This document shows positions 36,926 to 49,139 of a stretch of 64,000 bases of DNA, piece by piece. A program made the translations under genes and the position numbers. Position 1 is the first letter of the stretch; each line of letters opens with the position of its first letter. The notes beneath the pieces are model-generated. The model saw only the letters and a program-made list of their open reading frames with translations, ran no database searches and was not told where the DNA came from. Location: positions 2,728,001-2,792,000 of the forward strand of contig NZ_CP068771.1 in the NCBI RefSeq assembly GCF_018336935.1. Reading direction: 5' to 3'. Source of the stretch: Serratia plymuthica (GTDB lineage Bacteria; Pseudomonadota; Gammaproteobacteria; Enterobacterales; Enterobacteriaceae).

Positions 36926-37707
36926 TCGAACTGTTATTACCCGGCTGGCTGGCCGGGGTGCTGCTGGCTGGGGCCGCCGGTCCGCTAGGCTCATTTGTTG
37001 TCTGGCGCCGAATGTCCTACTTTGGCGATACCTTGGCGCACGCCTCGCTGCTTGGGGTGGCCTTCGGCCTGCTGCTGGATGTGAATCCTTTTTATGCGGT
37101 GATCGCCGTAACGCTGGTGCTGGCTCTGGTGCTGGTATGGCTGGAGCGCCGGCCGCAGCTTTCCGTTGATACCCTGCTCGGCATTATGGCGCACAGCGCG
37201 CTGTCGCTGGGTCTGGTGGTAGTGGCGTTAATGTCCAACGTGCGGGTCGACCTGATGGCCTACCTGTTTGGCGATCTGTTGTCTGTCACCTTTAGCGATA
37301 TCTGGATGATCGGCATCGGCGTCAGCATCGTGCTGCTGATCCTGTGGTGGCAGTGGCGCAACCTGCTGTCGATGACCATCAGCCCTGAGCTGGCACATGT
37401 AGACGGCGTTAATCTGGTGCGGGCGCGCACCGTGCTGATGCTGGTCACCGCGCTGACCATCGGTCTGGCGATGAAGTTCGTCGGTGCGCTGATCATCACT
37501 TCCTTGCTGATTATTCCGGCGGCAACGGCACGTCGTTTCGCCCGCACGCCTGAGCAAATGGCAGGTTATGCGGTGCTGGCAGGCATGCTGGCCGTCACCG
37601 GCGGGCTGGCCTTCTCGGCATTTTACGATACTCCGGCCGGCCCATCTGTGGTGCTGTGTGCTGCGGTGCTGTTTGTACTGAGTTTATCCAGGAAGCAGCA
37701 GGCCTGA
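36922..37707 (+). CDS. znuB: Zinc ABC transporter, permease
   Basis: 261 residues, a polytopic ABC-3 family permease ('[23 protein letters not shown]', '[25 protein letters not shown]'). Inner-membrane channel of ZnuABC, translationally coupled to znuC. Confidence 0.96.
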   Translation: MIELLLPGWLAGVLLAGAAGPLGSFVVWRRMSYFGDTLAHASLLGVAFGLLLDVNPFYAVIAVTLVLALVLVWLERRPQLSVDTLLGIMAHSALSLGLVVVALMSNVRVDLMAYLFGDLLSVTFSDIWMIGIGVSIVLLILWWQWRNLLSMTISPELAHVDGVNLVRARTVLMLVTALTIGLAMKFVGALIITSLLIIPAATARRFARTPEQMAGYAVLAGMLAVTGGLAFSAFYDTPAGPSVVLCAAVLFVLSLSRKQQA

Positions 37708-37731
37708 TTCCGGGCTGCCGACAGATGTGAC

Positions 37732-37756
37732 AAGGGCCGCAACAGCGGCCCTTTTT
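37732..37756 (+). terminator. Terminator of znuCB
   Basis: AGGGCCGC-AACA-GCGGCCCT plus a T run, between znuB and the converging ruvB. Confidence 0.9.
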
Positions 37757-37761
37757 AATGC

Positions 37762-38766
37762 TTACTCTTCGCGTTCAATGCCAAAGTGTTTATAGGCATG
37801 ATTGGTCGCCATACGTCCACGCGGGGTTCGCTGGATAAAGCCTTGTTGGATCAGGAAGGGTTCAATGACGTCTTCGATGGTTTCCCGCTCCTCGCCAATC
37901 GCTGCCGCCAGGTTATCCAGGCCCACAGGTCCGCCCATGAACTTGTCGATTATCGCCAGCAACAGCTTGCGATCCATATAGTCGAAACCTTCGGCGTCTA
38001 CGTTCAGCATGTCCAGCGCCTGCATCGCGACGTCGCCATTGATCACGCCGTTGGCACGGACTTCAGCAAAGTCGCGCACCCTGCGCAGCAAGCGGTTGGC
38101 GATACGCGGCGTTCCCCGCGCCCGGCGCGCTACCTGGTGAGCGCCCTCTTCCGAGAGATCCAACCCCAGGCAGTTGGCGCTGCGTGAAACGATATGCTGC
38201 AAATCGGCGACCTGATAGAACTCCAGGCGCTGTACAATGCCGAAGCGATCGCGCAGCGGCGAGGTCAGAGAACCGGCACGCGTGGTAGCCCCCACCAGCG
38301 TAAAGGGCGGCAAATCGAGTTTGATCGAACGCGCGGCTGGGCCTTCGCCGATCATGATATCCAGTTGGTAATCTTCCATTGCCGGATACAGCACTTCTTC
38401 GACCACCGGCGACAGACGATGGATTTCATCGATAAACAAGACGTCGTGCGGCTCGAGGTTGGTCAGCATCGCCGCCAGATCGCCCGCCTTCTCCAGCACC
38501 GGGCCGGAGGTGGTACGCAGGTTAACGCCCATCTCATTGGCGACGATATTCGCCAGTGTGGTTTTACCCAGCCCAGGCGGGCCGAAGATCAGCAAATGGT
38601 CCAGCGCATCGCCACGCTGCTTTGCCGCCTGAATAAAAATCTCCATCTGCTCACGCACGTGCGGCTGGCCGACATATTCCGTCAGCAGCTTTGGCCGAAT
38701 GGCGCGATCGAGAATTTCTTCTTCGTTGATCGGTTCAGCAGAAATCAGGCGATCGGCTTCAATCAT
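37762..38766 (-). CDS. ruvB: Holliday junction helicase RuvB
   Basis: AAA+ motor that drives branch migration with RuvA. 334 residues. Walker A 'GPPGLGKTT', Walker B '[10 protein letters not shown]', sensor 'GATTRAGSL' and a C-terminal winged helix ('IQRTPRGRM'). 19 bp downstream of ruvA; the LexA-controlled ruvAB unit. Confidence 0.98.
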   Translation of the reverse strand: MIEADRLISAEPINEEEILDRAIRPKLLTEYVGQPHVREQMEIFIQAAKQRGDALDHLLIFGPPGLGKTTLANIVANEMGVNLRTTSGPVLEKAGDLAAMLTNLEPHDVLFIDEIHRLSPVVEEVLYPAMEDYQLDIMIGEGPAARSIKLDLPPFTLVGATTRAGSLTSPLRDRFGIVQRLEFYQVADLQHIVSRSANCLGLDLSEEGAHQVARRARGTPRIANRLLRRVRDFAEVRANGVINGDVAMQALDMLNVDAEGFDYMDRKLLLAIIDKFMGGPVGLDNLAAAIGEERETIEDVIEPFLIQQGFIQRTPRGRMATNHAYKHFGIEREE

Positions 38767-38785
38767 TCTCTATCCCTTATCAACC

Positions 38786-39400
38786 TTACAGGGCGGCGCG
38801 CAGCGCGTCGCGGATCAGGGTTTCGCAATCGGCGCCCGGTTTGGCGATTTTGCTGACCATACGGCTGGCTTCTTGCGGTTTATAGCCCAATGCCACCAGC
38901 GCCGAAGCGGCTTCCGCTTCCGCATCCAGCTCGGCCGCCTGCGTTGCCGTAGCGGGAAGCGTAATTTCGCTGCTGTTATTGAACAGATCGCCATTAAGCC
39001 CTTTAAAGCGGTCTTTCATTTCAACCACCAGGCGCTCGGCGGTTTTCTTGCCAACCCCCGGCAATTTCACCAGCGAAGTGATCTCTTCGCGTTCTACCGC
39101 ACTGACAAACTGCTGTGCCGACATCCCGGACAGGATCGCCAGCGCCAGCTTTGGCCCCACGCCGTTCACTTTAATCAACTCGCGAAACAGTGCGCGCTCT
39201 TGTTTATCGTTGAAACCGTACAATAGCTGCGCGTCTTCGCGCACCACAAATTGGGTAAATACGATGGCTTCTTGCCCCAGATCCGGCAGCTCATAAAAGC
39301 AGGTCATGGGCATATGCACTTCATAACCCACGCCGTTTGCCTCCAGTAACACCAGCGGCGGCTGCTTTTCCAGAATATATCCTCTGAGACGACCTATCAT
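38786..39400 (-). CDS. ruvA: Holliday junction DNA helicase RuvA
   Basis: Tetrameric Holliday junction-binding protein, 204 residues: OB domain ('[28 protein letters not shown]'), helix-hairpin-helix repeats ('[12 protein letters not shown]', '[11 protein letters not shown]') and the flexible C-terminal RuvB-binding domain. A LexA box lies ~74 bp upstream. Confidence 0.98.
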   Translation of the reverse strand: MIGRLRGYILEKQPPLVLLEANGVGYEVHMPMTCFYELPDLGQEAIVFTQFVVREDAQLLYGFNDKQERALFRELIKVNGVGPKLALAILSGMSAQQFVSAVEREEITSLVKLPGVGKKTAERLVVEMKDRFKGLNGDLFNNSSEITLPATATQAAELDAEAEAASALVALGYKPQEASRMVSKIAKPGADCETLIRDALRAAL

Positions 39401-39465
39401 TTACCCTCCTGCAGAATTCTTGAGCATGACCGACTGTCATGCCGTGCTGGTAAAGCTTATAACAT

Positions 39466-39492
39466 AAAAAAGGCTGGATGAATATCCAGCCT
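39466..39492 (-). terminator. Terminator of ruvC
   Basis: On the minus strand AGGCTGGAT-ATTC-ATCCAGCCT followed by TTTTTT, 21 bp after the ruvC stop. The stem contains the LexA box of ruvAB. Confidence 0.85.
39474..39489 (-). promoter_or_regulatory. LexA box of ruvAB
   Basis: CTGG-N8-CCAG (CTGGATGAATATCCAG), the same non-canonical half-sites as in the E. coli ruvAB SOS box. It lies 74-89 bp before the ruvA start and inside the ruvC terminator stem. Confidence 0.78.
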
Positions 39493-39512
39493 GCGTTGTC
39501 ACCGATCAAGCG

Positions 39513-40034
39513 CTACTTCAAACGGCCACGGGCCAGGTTTAACCGCCCTTCGCTCATTCGCAGCACGTTCTGGCTGAGATGGCAGTGGGTGATGGCGATA
39601 GCCAGCGCATCGGCGGCGTCCGCCTGGGGATTGGCCGACAGTTTAAGCAGCGAGCGTACCATGTGCTGCACCTGCGCCTTCTCTGCCGCGCCGGTGCCGA
39701 CCACCGTTTGCTTTACCTGACGCGCCGCATACTCAAACACTTCCAGATCCTGGTTCACGGCGGCAACGATCGCCACGCCGCGCGCCTGCCCGAGTTTGAG
39801 CGCAGAATCCGGGTTCTTCGCCATAAACACCTGTTCGATGGCGAAAAAATCCGGTTTAAACTGGGTGATGATTTCGCTGACGCCCGCGTAAATCAATTTC
39901 AGCCGCGTCGGCATGTCATCCACCACGGTGCGAATGCAGCCACTGGCGATATAGCTCAGTTGGCGGCCCTGCTGGCGAATGAGACCATAACCGGTGACGC
40001 GCGATCCGGGATCGATACCCAATATGATCGTCAT
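39513..40034 (-). CDS. ruvC: Holliday junction resolvase RuvC
   Basis: Endonuclease that cuts Holliday junctions symmetrically. 173 residues of RNase H fold: '[14 protein letters not shown]' with the first catalytic Asp7, 'AIEQVF' and '[12 protein letters not shown]'. The ATG at 40034 matches the family start; four further codons upstream are not needed. Separated from ruvAB by its own terminator. Confidence 0.97.
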   Translation of the reverse strand: MTIILGIDPGSRVTGYGLIRQQGRQLSYIASGCIRTVVDDMPTRLKLIYAGVSEIITQFKPDFFAIEQVFMAKNPDSALKLGQARGVAIVAAVNQDLEVFEYAARQVKQTVVGTGAAEKAQVQHMVRSLLKLSANPQADAADALAIAITHCHLSQNVLRMSEGRLNLARGRLK

Positions 40035-40107
40035 CCCTACACCCACCTTGCGTTAAGCATAAACATCGCCAGGCGCTGCCACAGAGCAGCGCCGTACTGC
40101 AACTCCA

Positions 40108-40851
40108 TTACAGCGTCGCCGCAACCTCGTCGGAGATCTCGCCGTTGTGGTAAACCTCCTGCACGTCGTCGCAGTCTTCCAGCATGTCGATCAAACGCAA
40201 CAGCTTCGGCGCGGTTTCTTCATCCATATCGGCCTTGGTCGATGGGATCATGGAAACTTCCGCCGCGTCGGCGGTGAAACCGGCCGCAGTCAGCGCGTCT
40301 TTCACTTCGCCGAGGTTTTCCCAGGCGGTAAACACGTCGATAGCACCGTCGTCGTAGCTGACGATGTCTTCAGCGCCGGCTTCCAGCGCCGCTTCCATCA
40401 CCACGTCTTCATCCAGGCCCGGTGCGTAAGTGATCACGCCCTTCTTGGTGAACAGATAAGCCACGGAACCGTCGGTGCCCAAGTTACCGCCGCACTTGGT
40501 GAAGGCGTGACGCACTTCGGCCACGGTACGGTTGCGGTTGTCGCTCAGGCATTCGATCATGACGGCAGTGCCGCCCGGGCCGTAACCTTCGTAAATGATG
40601 GTTTCCATGTTGGTATCATCATCACCGCCCACACCACGCGCGATGGCGCGGTTCAGGGTGTCGCGCGTCATGTTGTTGGACAGCGCCTTGTCGATCGCCG
40701 CGCGCAGACGCGGGTTAGCCCCCGGATCGCCACCGCCCAGTTTCGCGGCGGTCACCAGCTCGCGAATAATTTTGGTGAAAATTTTACCGCGCTTGGAATC
40801 CTGCGCAGCTTTACGGTGCTTTGTGTTGGCCCACTTACTATGACCTGCCAT
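40108..40851 (-). CDS. yebC: YebC/PmpR-family regulatory protein
   Basis: 247 residues, starting '[23 protein letters not shown]', the family signature. YebC proteins are reported as transcription factors and as ribosome-associated factors that relieve stalling at proline runs. The ATG at 40851 matches the family start. 73 bp upstream of ruvC and 19 bp after nudB, in one minus-strand gene row. Confidence 0.96.
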   Translation of the reverse strand: MAGHSKWANTKHRKAAQDSKRGKIFTKIIRELVTAAKLGGGDPGANPRLRAAIDKALSNNMTRDTLNRAIARGVGGDDDTNMETIIYEGYGPGGTAVMIECLSDNRNRTVAEVRHAFTKCGGNLGTDGSVAYLFTKKGVITYAPGLDEDVVMEAALEAGAEDIVSYDDGAIDVFTAWENLGEVKDALTAAGFTADAAEVSMIPSTKADMDEETAPKLLRLIDMLEDCDDVQEVYHNGEISDEVAATL

Positions 40852-40870
40852 AAAAAATCTCCGAAAAAAA

Positions 40871-41317
40871 TTACTGGACTGAATTAATAACAAACTCTTC
40901 AATCGCCTGCTGATTGCTCCAGGACTTGGTCAATTTCACGGCTTGCGCCGCCTCAAGCCAGCGGTAGGCGTGATGCTCGGTAATCACCGGATCGCGCTCT
41001 TCAGGCAACGCCAGACAGAACCAGTGCTCTTTATTGCGCGTGGTGCCCGGGGCATAGCGATGTCGCAAATGGACAAAGAGTTCAAACTCCACACAGCGCT
41101 GGCAATCGAACAACGGCAGATTCTCTGCTTCGATATCGATGCCGACTTCTTCCATGACCTCACGCCGTGCGGCATGCGGCGGCGACTCGTCTTCCTCCAG
41201 GCTGCCGGTAACCGACTGCCAGAATTCGGTATCGTCGCGCCGCTGTAACATCAGCACCCGTCCACTGGATTTGGCGTAAATCACGACCAAAATGGACTCG
41301 GGCCGCTTGTAACTCAT
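40871..41317 (-). CDS. nudB: Dihydroneopterin triphosphate diphosphatase
   Basis: Nudix hydrolase that removes pyrophosphate from dihydroneopterin triphosphate in folate synthesis. 148 residues; the Nudix box runs from '[23 protein letters not shown]'-like sequence near residue 38 with the REXXEE core. Its ATG overlaps the aspS stop (TGATG pattern), so the two are translationally coupled. Confidence 0.95.
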   Translation of the reverse strand: MSYKRPESILVVIYAKSSGRVLMLQRRDDTEFWQSVTGSLEEDESPPHAARREVMEEVGIDIEAENLPLFDCQRCVEFELFVHLRHRYAPGTTRNKEHWFCLALPEERDPVITEHHAYRWLEAAQAVKLTKSWSNQQAIEEFVINSVQ

Positions 41318-43101
41318 CACTCGTTCTCTTCCGGTAACGCGGCTTTCTTGACCACGCAGATCCCCAACTCCTGCAACGACGCCGGGTTGGCGAAGCTTGG
41401 CGCTTCGGTCATCAGACAGGCGGCTGCAGTGGTTTTCGGGAAAGCAATCACGTCACGAATGTTGTCGGTGCCGGTCAGCAGCATCACCAGTCGGTCCAGA
41501 CCGAAAGCCAGGCCGGCGTGCGGTGGCGTGCCGTACTTCAATGCATCCAGCAGGAAGCCGAATTTCTCGCGCTGTTCGTGTTCGTTAATGCCCAGAATGC
41601 TGAAGACCGTCTGCTGCATTTCGCTACGGTGAATACGCACGGAACCGCCACCCACTTCGTAGCCGTTGATCACCATGTCATAGGCATTGGCAATGGCCGT
41701 GGTTGGCGCCGAACTCAGCTCTTCCGGGCTCATGTCGCGCGGTGCGGTGAACGGATGGTGCATCGCCGCCAGGCCGCCTTCACCGTCTTCTTCGAACATT
41801 GGGAAGTCCACCACCCACAGCGGTGCCCAGCTGTCCAGCTTGGTCAGTTGCAGGTCGCGGCCCAGCTTCAGACGCAGCGCGCCCATCGCATCGGTCACAA
41901 TCTTGAAGCTGTCTGCGCCGAAGAACAGGATATCGCCGGTCTGCGCGTTGGTACGCGCCAGGATCGCTTCCAGCACTTCCGCGCTGAGGAATTTGGCGAT
42001 CGGGCTTTGTACGCCTTCCATGCCGGCGGCACGGTCATTGACCTTCAGCCAGGCCAGGCCTTTGGCGCCATAGATGTTAACGAAGGTGCCGTACTCATCG
42101 ATCAGCTTGCGGGTCAACTGCGCGCCGCCCGGAACGCAGATGGCGGCTACGCGGCCTTTGGCGTCGTTAGCCGGGCCGGAGAACACTTTGAACTCCACGT
42201 CTTTCACCAGATCGGCAACGTCCACCAGCTCCAGCGGGTTACGCAGATCCGGTTTGTCGGAACCGTAACGACGCATCGCTTCCGCGAAGGTCATGACCGG
42301 GAAATCGCCCAGATCCACGCCTTTCACATCCTGCCACAAGTCGCGCGCCAGCTTTTCCATCACTTCACGCACTTGATCGGCGGTCATGAAAGAGGTTTCA
42401 ACGTCGATTTGGGTAAATTCAGGCTGACGATCGGCGCGCAGATCTTCATCACGGAAGCATTTGACGATTTGGTAGTAGCGATCAAAACCCGACATCATCA
42501 GCAGCTGTTTGAACAGCTGCGGCGACTGTGGCAACGCATAAAATTTACCTTTGTGCACACGGCTCGGCACCAGGTAGTCACGCGCGCCTTCCGGCGTGGC
42601 TTTGGTCAACATCGGGGTTTCGATGTCGAGGAAGCCGTTGCTGTCCATAAAGCGACGCACGAAGCTGGTGATTTTGGCGCGGGTCTTCAGGCGATCGGCC
42701 ATTTCCGGGCGACGCAGATCCAGGTAGCGGTATTTCAGGCGCGCTTCTTCGGTGTTGACCTGGTTGGAGTCCAGCGGCAACGGCTCGGAGCGGTTGATGA
42801 TCTCCAGAGCATGAGCGAACACTTCCACTTCACCGGTGGACATATCTTTATTGATTTGGCTGTCCGGGCGTGCACGTACGGTGCCGACAATCTGAATGCA
42901 GAACTCGTTGCGCAGGTCGTACGCCTTGTCAAACGCGGCTTTCTGATCCGGATCGAAGAACACCTGCACGATGCCTTCACGATCGCGCATATCAATAAAG
43001 ATCAGGCCGCCCAGATCGCGACGACGGTTGACCCAACCACACAGAGTGACTTCCTGGCCCACGTGGGACAGATTCAACTGCCCGCAATATTCAGTACGCA
43101 T
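41317..43101 (-). CDS. aspS: Aspartate-tRNA ligase
   Basis: Charges tRNA-Asp. 594 residues, class IIb synthetase of the bacterial type with an N-terminal OB domain ('[27 protein letters not shown]'), motif 2 ('[20 protein letters not shown]'), a GAD insertion domain and motif 3 ('[13 protein letters not shown]'). Overlaps nudB by 1-3 bp. Confidence 0.98.
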   Translation of the reverse strand: MRTEYCGQLNLSHVGQEVTLCGWVNRRRDLGGLIFIDMRDREGIVQVFFDPDQKAAFDKAYDLRNEFCIQIVGTVRARPDSQINKDMSTGEVEVFAHALEIINRSEPLPLDSNQVNTEEARLKYRYLDLRRPEMADRLKTRAKITSFVRRFMDSNGFLDIETPMLTKATPEGARDYLVPSRVHKGKFYALPQSPQLFKQLLMMSGFDRYYQIVKCFRDEDLRADRQPEFTQIDVETSFMTADQVREVMEKLARDLWQDVKGVDLGDFPVMTFAEAMRRYGSDKPDLRNPLELVDVADLVKDVEFKVFSGPANDAKGRVAAICVPGGAQLTRKLIDEYGTFVNIYGAKGLAWLKVNDRAAGMEGVQSPIAKFLSAEVLEAILARTNAQTGDILFFGADSFKIVTDAMGALRLKLGRDLQLTKLDSWAPLWVVDFPMFEEDGEGGLAAMHHPFTAPRDMSPEELSSAPTTAIANAYDMVINGYEVGGGSVRIHRSEMQQTVFSILGINEHEQREKFGFLLDALKYGTPPHAGLAFGLDRLVMLLTGTDNIRDVIAFPKTTAAACLMTEAPSFANPASLQELGICVVKKAALPEENE

Positions 43102-43174
43102 ACGCTATCCTTTTGGCTTAAGCCGATTCCGCGCGGGCTTTTGCGCCGGCCGCGCGGCTGTTAACTGATGAACT

Positions 43175-43366
43175 CTATTTATTACCCGGTTTGAAGTCTG
43201 TTGCATACCAACCGGTGCCCTTTAATTGGAAACCCGTGGAAGAAATCAACTTGGTTAACGCGGGCTGCCCACACGCCGGACAGTCAGTCAGCGGCGCATC
43301 GGAAAATTTTTGCAATTTCTCTAACCGAAGGCTGCAAGCACCACATGCATATTCATAAATCGGCAT
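43175..43366 (-). CDS. FmdB-type zinc-ribbon protein
   Basis: 63 residues starting '[11 protein letters not shown]'. Four cysteines (8, 11, 29, 32) form two CxxC knuckles of the FmdB/CxxC regulatory-protein family; function is unknown. The ATG at 43366 is chosen over an upstream frame extension because the family always starts this way. It is the first gene of the row leading into aspS, 73 bp upstream. Confidence 0.88.
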   Translation of the reverse strand: MPIYEYACGACSLRLEKLQKFSDAPLTDCPACGQPALTKLISSTGFQLKGTGWYATDFKPGNK

Positions 43367-43608
43367 AGTTCGTTGGAGTAAAGTGTGTTGAAAAAAGGCG
43401 ATCATTATAAAGGAAATTCATGCTCCAGATAAGTGCGAACACAGCTTTGTTGCAGCACTAAATGGCGTGTTTTTGTTCGAAGTAACACATTGATTAACAA
43501 ATTTCCCATTAACCGGTGACCCTTTTTTCACGTAGCCTGAATTCAACCTTGTTTTAGTGCGCCGTTCTGGCTGCACATATTTTATCCACCCAGTAACGGG
43601 AGCCCCCG

Positions 43609-44187
43609 ATGTTGAAACTTGATGCTCAAACCACAGCGCTGGTGCTGATTGATTTGCAAAACGGCATTCTGCCCTACGCCGGCGGGCCGCACAGCGCCGA
43701 AAGCGTGGTAGCTCACGGCGCGCAACTGGCGGCGCGTTTTCGCTCGCTCGGCGCGCCGGTGATCCTGGTGCGCGTCGGCTGGTCCGACACATTTGCCGAT
43801 GCGCTGAAACAGCCGGTAGACAAGCCCGCTCCGTCGCCGGCGGGCGGATTACCGGCGAACTGGTGGGAATTCCCGGAACCCTTGGCGGTCAGCGAAGGCG
43901 ATATTCTGGTGACCAAACGTCAATGGGGCGCATTTTACGGCACCGAACTTGATTTGCAATTACGCCGCCGCGGCATTAAAACCGTTGTGTTGGGTGGGAT
44001 CTCCACCAATATCGGCGTTGAATCTACCGCCCGCGCCGGCTGGGAACACGGTTACGAGTTAGTGATCGCCGAAGACCTGTGCAGCGCGCAAAATGCCGAG
44101 ATGCACAGGTTTGCCGTCGAGAATATCTTCCCGCGTCTGGCTCGCGTGCGCAGCACCGGCGAAATTCTTGCCGCACTCGGCGAGTAA
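43609..44187 (+). CDS. yecD: Isochorismatase-family hydrolase YecD
   Basis: 192 residues of the cysteine-hydrolase fold. Asp15 ('LIDLQNG') and Lys103 ('VTKRQWG') are in place, but the usual catalytic cysteine is Gly136 in '[14 protein letters not shown]'. The same glycine is found in E. coli YecD and in true isochorismatases such as EntB, which argues against amidase activity. Substrate unknown. GGGAG precedes the ATG. Confidence 0.92.
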   Translation: MLKLDAQTTALVLIDLQNGILPYAGGPHSAESVVAHGAQLAARFRSLGAPVILVRVGWSDTFADALKQPVDKPAPSPAGGLPANWWEFPEPLAVSEGDILVTKRQWGAFYGTELDLQLRRRGIKTVVLGGISTNIGVESTARAGWEHGYELVIAEDLCSAQNAEMHRFAVENIFPRLARVRSTGEILAALGE

Positions 44188-44255
44188 CAAAGACTCCAGG
44201 GCGCTGCATGCTGCGCCCACGTTTATCTCACAGGGACATTAAGGAAGATGGCGCG

Positions 44256-45074
44256 TTGATTTATATCGGACTACCACAGTGGCAACACACAGCCTGGAAT
44301 CGCATCGGGCTGCGCGATCTGGCGGATTACAGCCGCTATTTTAACTGCGTGGAAGGCAACACGACTTTCTACGCGTTACCCAAGCTGGAGATCGTGCAGC
44401 GCTGGCGCGACATGACCACCGATGATTTTCGTTTTTGTTTCAAGTTCCCCTCGGATATCAGCCATAAGGCGGCACTGCGTAACTGCGATGCCGAGCTGCA
44501 GGCATTTTATCACTGCCTGAGCCCGATTCATCAGCGTATAGGGCAGCTTTGGTTGCAGTTGCCCTCGGCATTCGGGCCGGATGAATTGCCGCGCATGTGG
44601 CAGTTCCTGGACAGGTTGCCGAAAGAGTTCACCTACGGCGTAGAGGTACGTCACCCTGCATTCTTCGCCAAAGGCGAGGAAGAGCGCCTGTTGAATCAGG
44701 GGTTGCATCAGCGCGGTATCAACCGGGTGATCCTCGACAGCCGGCCGGTGCACCATGCCGCCCCTGACAGCGCCGCGGTGCGTGACGCTCAGCAAAAGAA
44801 ACCCAAGCTGCCGGTGCATGCGCTGGTCACCGCCCACAACCCGCTGGTCCGTTTTATCGGCGGTGACGTGTTGCAAGACAATCTGCGTTGGTTTGACGCC
44901 TGGCAGCAGAAACTGCTCACCTGGCAACAGCAATCCACCCCCTTCCTGTTTATTCATACGCCGGATAATGGCGATTCACCGCAACAGGCGCAAAAAATCT
45001 GGCAGCAGCTTCATCAGGCTATTCCTAATTTGCCCCCGCCGCCGGACTGGCCGGAGCAGGATGCACTGTTTTGA
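44256..45074 (+). CDS. yecE: DUF72 protein YecE
   Basis: 272 residues, TIM-barrel-like DUF72 family ('YIGLPQWQHTAWN', 'FNCVEGNTTFYALP', 'FRFCFKFPSDISHKA', 'GVEVRHPAFF'). Function unknown; it is regularly next to yecD. The start is taken as the TTG at 44256 with AAGGA upstream, which gives exactly the E. coli length; an in-frame ATG at 44208 would add 16 residues. Confidence 0.88.
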   Translation: MIYIGLPQWQHTAWNRIGLRDLADYSRYFNCVEGNTTFYALPKLEIVQRWRDMTTDDFRFCFKFPSDISHKAALRNCDAELQAFYHCLSPIHQRIGQLWLQLPSAFGPDELPRMWQFLDRLPKEFTYGVEVRHPAFFAKGEEERLLNQGLHQRGINRVILDSRPVHHAAPDSAAVRDAQQKKPKLPVHALVTAHNPLVRFIGGDVLQDNLRWFDAWQQKLLTWQQQSTPFLFIHTPDNGDSPQQAQKIWQQLHQAIPNLPPPPDWPEQDALF

Positions 45075-45176
45075 CCTATTAATCTGACCGATTACATCAG
45101 ATTTTTCCTCGCGACAGTGATTGCAATGGTCGCTATGATGCTCGCTGCCAGTTTTGGTTAGGGAATGGAGTTAAAA

Positions 45177-45572
45177 ATGGTAAGCGCGCTTTATGTCGTG
45201 CTCGGCGCATTGTTGTTGATCAAACTCTCTTATGACGTGGTTAAGTTAAGGATGCAATACCGTGTCGCTTACGGAGACGGCGGCTTTTATGAGCTGCAGA
45301 CCGCCATCCGCGTTCACGGCAATGCCGTAGAATATATTCCTATCGCCGCCGTACTGCTGGTGATCATGGAAATGAACGGTGCAGGAATATGGATGATCCA
45401 TATTTGCGGCCTGATGTTGATGACCGGGCGCCTGGTGCACTACTACGGTTTGCGTAACCGTGAAGTCCGTTGGCGCCGTTCAGGTATGGCGGCGACCTAT
45501 ATTTCGCTGGTCCTGATGGTGTTGGCCAACATTTTCTATCTGCCCTGGGATCTGATTTTCAGCCTGAATTGA
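45177..45572 (+). CDS. yecN: MAPEG-family membrane protein YecN
   Basis: 131 residues with four hydrophobic segments and the MAPEG signature region 'RMQYRVAYGDGGFYELQTAIRVHGNAVEYIPIA'. The family includes membrane glutathione transferases, but the enterobacterial protein is uncharacterised. The ATG at 45177 matches the E. coli start; a start 4 codons earlier is possible. Confidence 0.92.
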   Translation: MVSALYVVLGALLLIKLSYDVVKLRMQYRVAYGDGGFYELQTAIRVHGNAVEYIPIAAVLLVIMEMNGAGIWMIHICGLMLMTGRLVHYYGLRNREVRWRRSGMAATYISLVLMVLANIFYLPWDLIFSLN

Positions 45573-45666
45573 TCTCCTGTTTGTCATCAGGCGGCCACGC
45601 CGCCTGCTTCCGCTCCGCTTTCTTGCCGTTATCTGTTAGAATACGCGCCTTCGAATTCTGAACTGA

Positions 45667-47387
<1,721 letters not shown>

Positions 47388-47399
47388 TTCTTGCCAAAT

Positions 47400-47419
47400 G
47401 GGCCTGGAAAACCAGGCCC
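47400..47419. other. Hairpin between converging cmoB and FKBP gene
   Basis: GGGCCTGG-AAAA-CCAGGCCC, an 8-bp perfect stem in the 36-bp gap between the stops. There is no U tract on either side, so termination there would be atypical. Confidence 0.6.
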
Positions 47420-47423
47420 CGCA

Positions 47424-49139
47424 TTATCCCTTATCGGCATCCACTACCCGCAGTTCATATACCATGGTTGCGTTCGGCGGGATTTGCGGCGCATAGCCCG
47501 CTTCACCGTAAGCCAGTTCTGGCGGCACCACCATCGTCAACGAACCATGATTTTTCAGATGGCCGATCGCCTCGCGGAACAACGGCGGATAGGCGGAGAG
47601 CGACTGTGACATCACTTTCCCGCTGCGATCCATATCCTGAATCACGCTGCCGTCGGTTAAACTCTCTTTCACAACGACGTCCACCCGTGCGTTTTCCGTA
47701 ATGGCTTCATCGCCCGCATAATCGACGCGATACCAGAAGCCGGAAGGCGATTTTTGCGTGCCCTTCTTCTTTTTGAACTCGGCGACGAACGCCTCGCCCG
47801 TGCTGGTCTGCACCTTCGCCGCCTTGTTTCTGGCGCCGCTCACCGCTTTTTCCGACTCCGCCAGTGCACTGGTCAACTGCGCATCGCTCAACTGGTAATG
47901 GCCGTTGAAGGTATCGATCACGCCCGCCAGCAGCACGACTTTATCGGGATTGATACCCCAATTTTTACGCTCAGCCAGCATCGTTTGAATATCGCGCCCC
48001 AAAGCGACGCCAGCGGCATAGCTCTGTTGCTCCGGTTTTTTCTTGAGCGTCTGCGCATCCGGCAACCATTTGGCGCGAGAGCGCAGCCCATCGACCTCTT
48101 CACGCAATGCCTGCTGCGCTTGGTTGGCGTCCGCTAGCGCCCATGCCGTTTTTTTCGCCTGCTCGATCATTTTCGCCAGTTGCTGCGTTGATTTATCGCT
48201 TTCCGCCACCGCCGCAGTCAGCCGTTGCTCCAACGCCTTAGCCCGCTCGGTTTGCATTTTGTTTTTTTCCTGCAACTGCGCCAGCTGTTGTTGAAGCTCA
48301 CCCGTCGCCTTGGCGGCTTCTGCCTTTTGCTGTTCCAAGGCCGTCTTCAGGCTTTTCTCTTGTTGAGCAGCCTGTTGCCGTTGGCCGTCCCGATCTTTCT
48401 GCAACTGCGCCAGTTGCTGCTGCAGTACCCCCAGCGCCTTGGCAGCTTCAGTTTTCTGCTGTTCCCGCTCAGCGGCGGCCACTTTTTTGTCCTGCTCATA
48501 ACGCTGGCGCGCTTTATCGTTGGCAGCCTGCGCCGCCGCCAGTTTCTCCTGCCAGACCTGCTGCCGGGCCTTATCAGACTGTTTAGGCAGCTCCGCCAGC
48601 CGTCGTTCCAGCAATGCAATGCGGCTTTCTCGCTCCTCGGTTTGTTGTTTTTGCCGTGTTAGCGCCGCCTGCATCTCGGCAATCTGCGCCTGAGCCTTCC
48701 GCTCCTGCGGCGCCAGGTTCAGCGCCTGTCGCACGCCGCTGGCTAAATCGCTCAACGCGCGCAGGTCAGGCGTCGGTTTATCGGCAGCCGTCAGAGACGA
48801 CGCGACGCGCAACGCGGTCAGCTCCTGCTGCAGCGATCGGATCGCGGTCTGCTGTTGCTGCAATCGCGCTTCTTTCTCGCGCAGCGCCTTTTGCAACTGC
48901 TCCAACTGCTGCCGCTGTACGGCCGTCTCACGAGTTTGCGCCGGCCGGGACGCCGGTTTTTTGGTTTCCTGGGGTTGGGTGACCAAGGTATCGGCATTCG
49001 TTGCCGGTGCATCCTGCCGCTGGTAGCGCTCGGCAAACTGCAATAGTGCAGGCACATCGTCATCCGCAGCGACCATCGTTGGCGCAAACGCCAACGGTAT
49101 CATCAGGTTCAGCAATGCCTTTCTTGCTCGTGAAGTCAT
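47424..49139 (-). CDS. Periplasmic long coiled-coil FKBP-type protein with degenerate PPIase domain
   Basis: A 571-residue secreted protein. Order: signal peptide (1-25); a linker; a very long Gln/Lys/Ala-rich coiled coil (about 73-345); an FKBP N-terminal (Mip/FkpA-type dimer) domain near 365-445 ('SYAAGVALGRDIQTML'); and a C-terminal FKBP domain (about 455-571). The end is well conserved ('PPELAYGEAGYAPQIPPNATMVYEL'), but several active-site positions are lost: the usual VHYTG is VVVKE, FD is replaced in 'GSVIQDMD', and the conserved tryptophan region is 'PPLFREAI'. It may therefore be a chaperone or scaffold. Its start overlaps the end of a lipoprotein gene (ATGA). No E. coli counterpart is known to me at this locus. 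Confidence 0.85.
   Translation of the reverse strand: MTSRARKALLNLMIPLAFAPTMVAADDDVPALLQFAERYQRQDAPATNADTLVTQPQETKKPASRPAQTRETAVQRQQLEQLQKALREKEARLQQQQTAIRSLQQELTALRVASSLTAADKPTPDLRALSDLASGVRQALNLAPQERKAQAQIAEMQAALTRQKQQTEERESRIALLERRLAELPKQSDKARQQVWQEKLAAAQAANDKARQRYEQDKKVAAAEREQQKTEAAKALGVLQQQLAQLQKDRDGQRQQAAQQEKSLKTALEQQKAEAAKATGELQQQLAQLQEKNKMQTERAKALEQRLTAAVAESDKSTQQLAKMIEQAKKTAWALADANQAQQALREEVDGLRSRAKWLPDAQTLKKKPEQQSYAAGVALGRDIQTMLAERKNWGINPDKVVLLAGVIDTFNGHYQLSDAQLTSALAESEKAVSGARNKAAKVQTSTGEAFVAEFKKKKGTQKSPSGFWYRVDYAGDEAITENARVDVVVKESLTDGSVIQDMDRSGKVMSQSLSAYPPLFREAIGHLKNHGSLTMVVPPELAYGEAGYAPQIPPNATMVYELRVVDADKG

Noticed and set aside
39434..39449. CTGT-N8-GCTG in front of ruvA as LexA box
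   Set aside because: The second half-site does not fit; the CTGG-N8-CCAG at 39474-39489 is much better.
41518..43164. 548-codon open frame on the strand opposite aspS
   Set aside because: A shadow of the aspS codon pattern; no family features, no binding site, His/Gln-rich composition typical of antisense frames in GC-rich genes.
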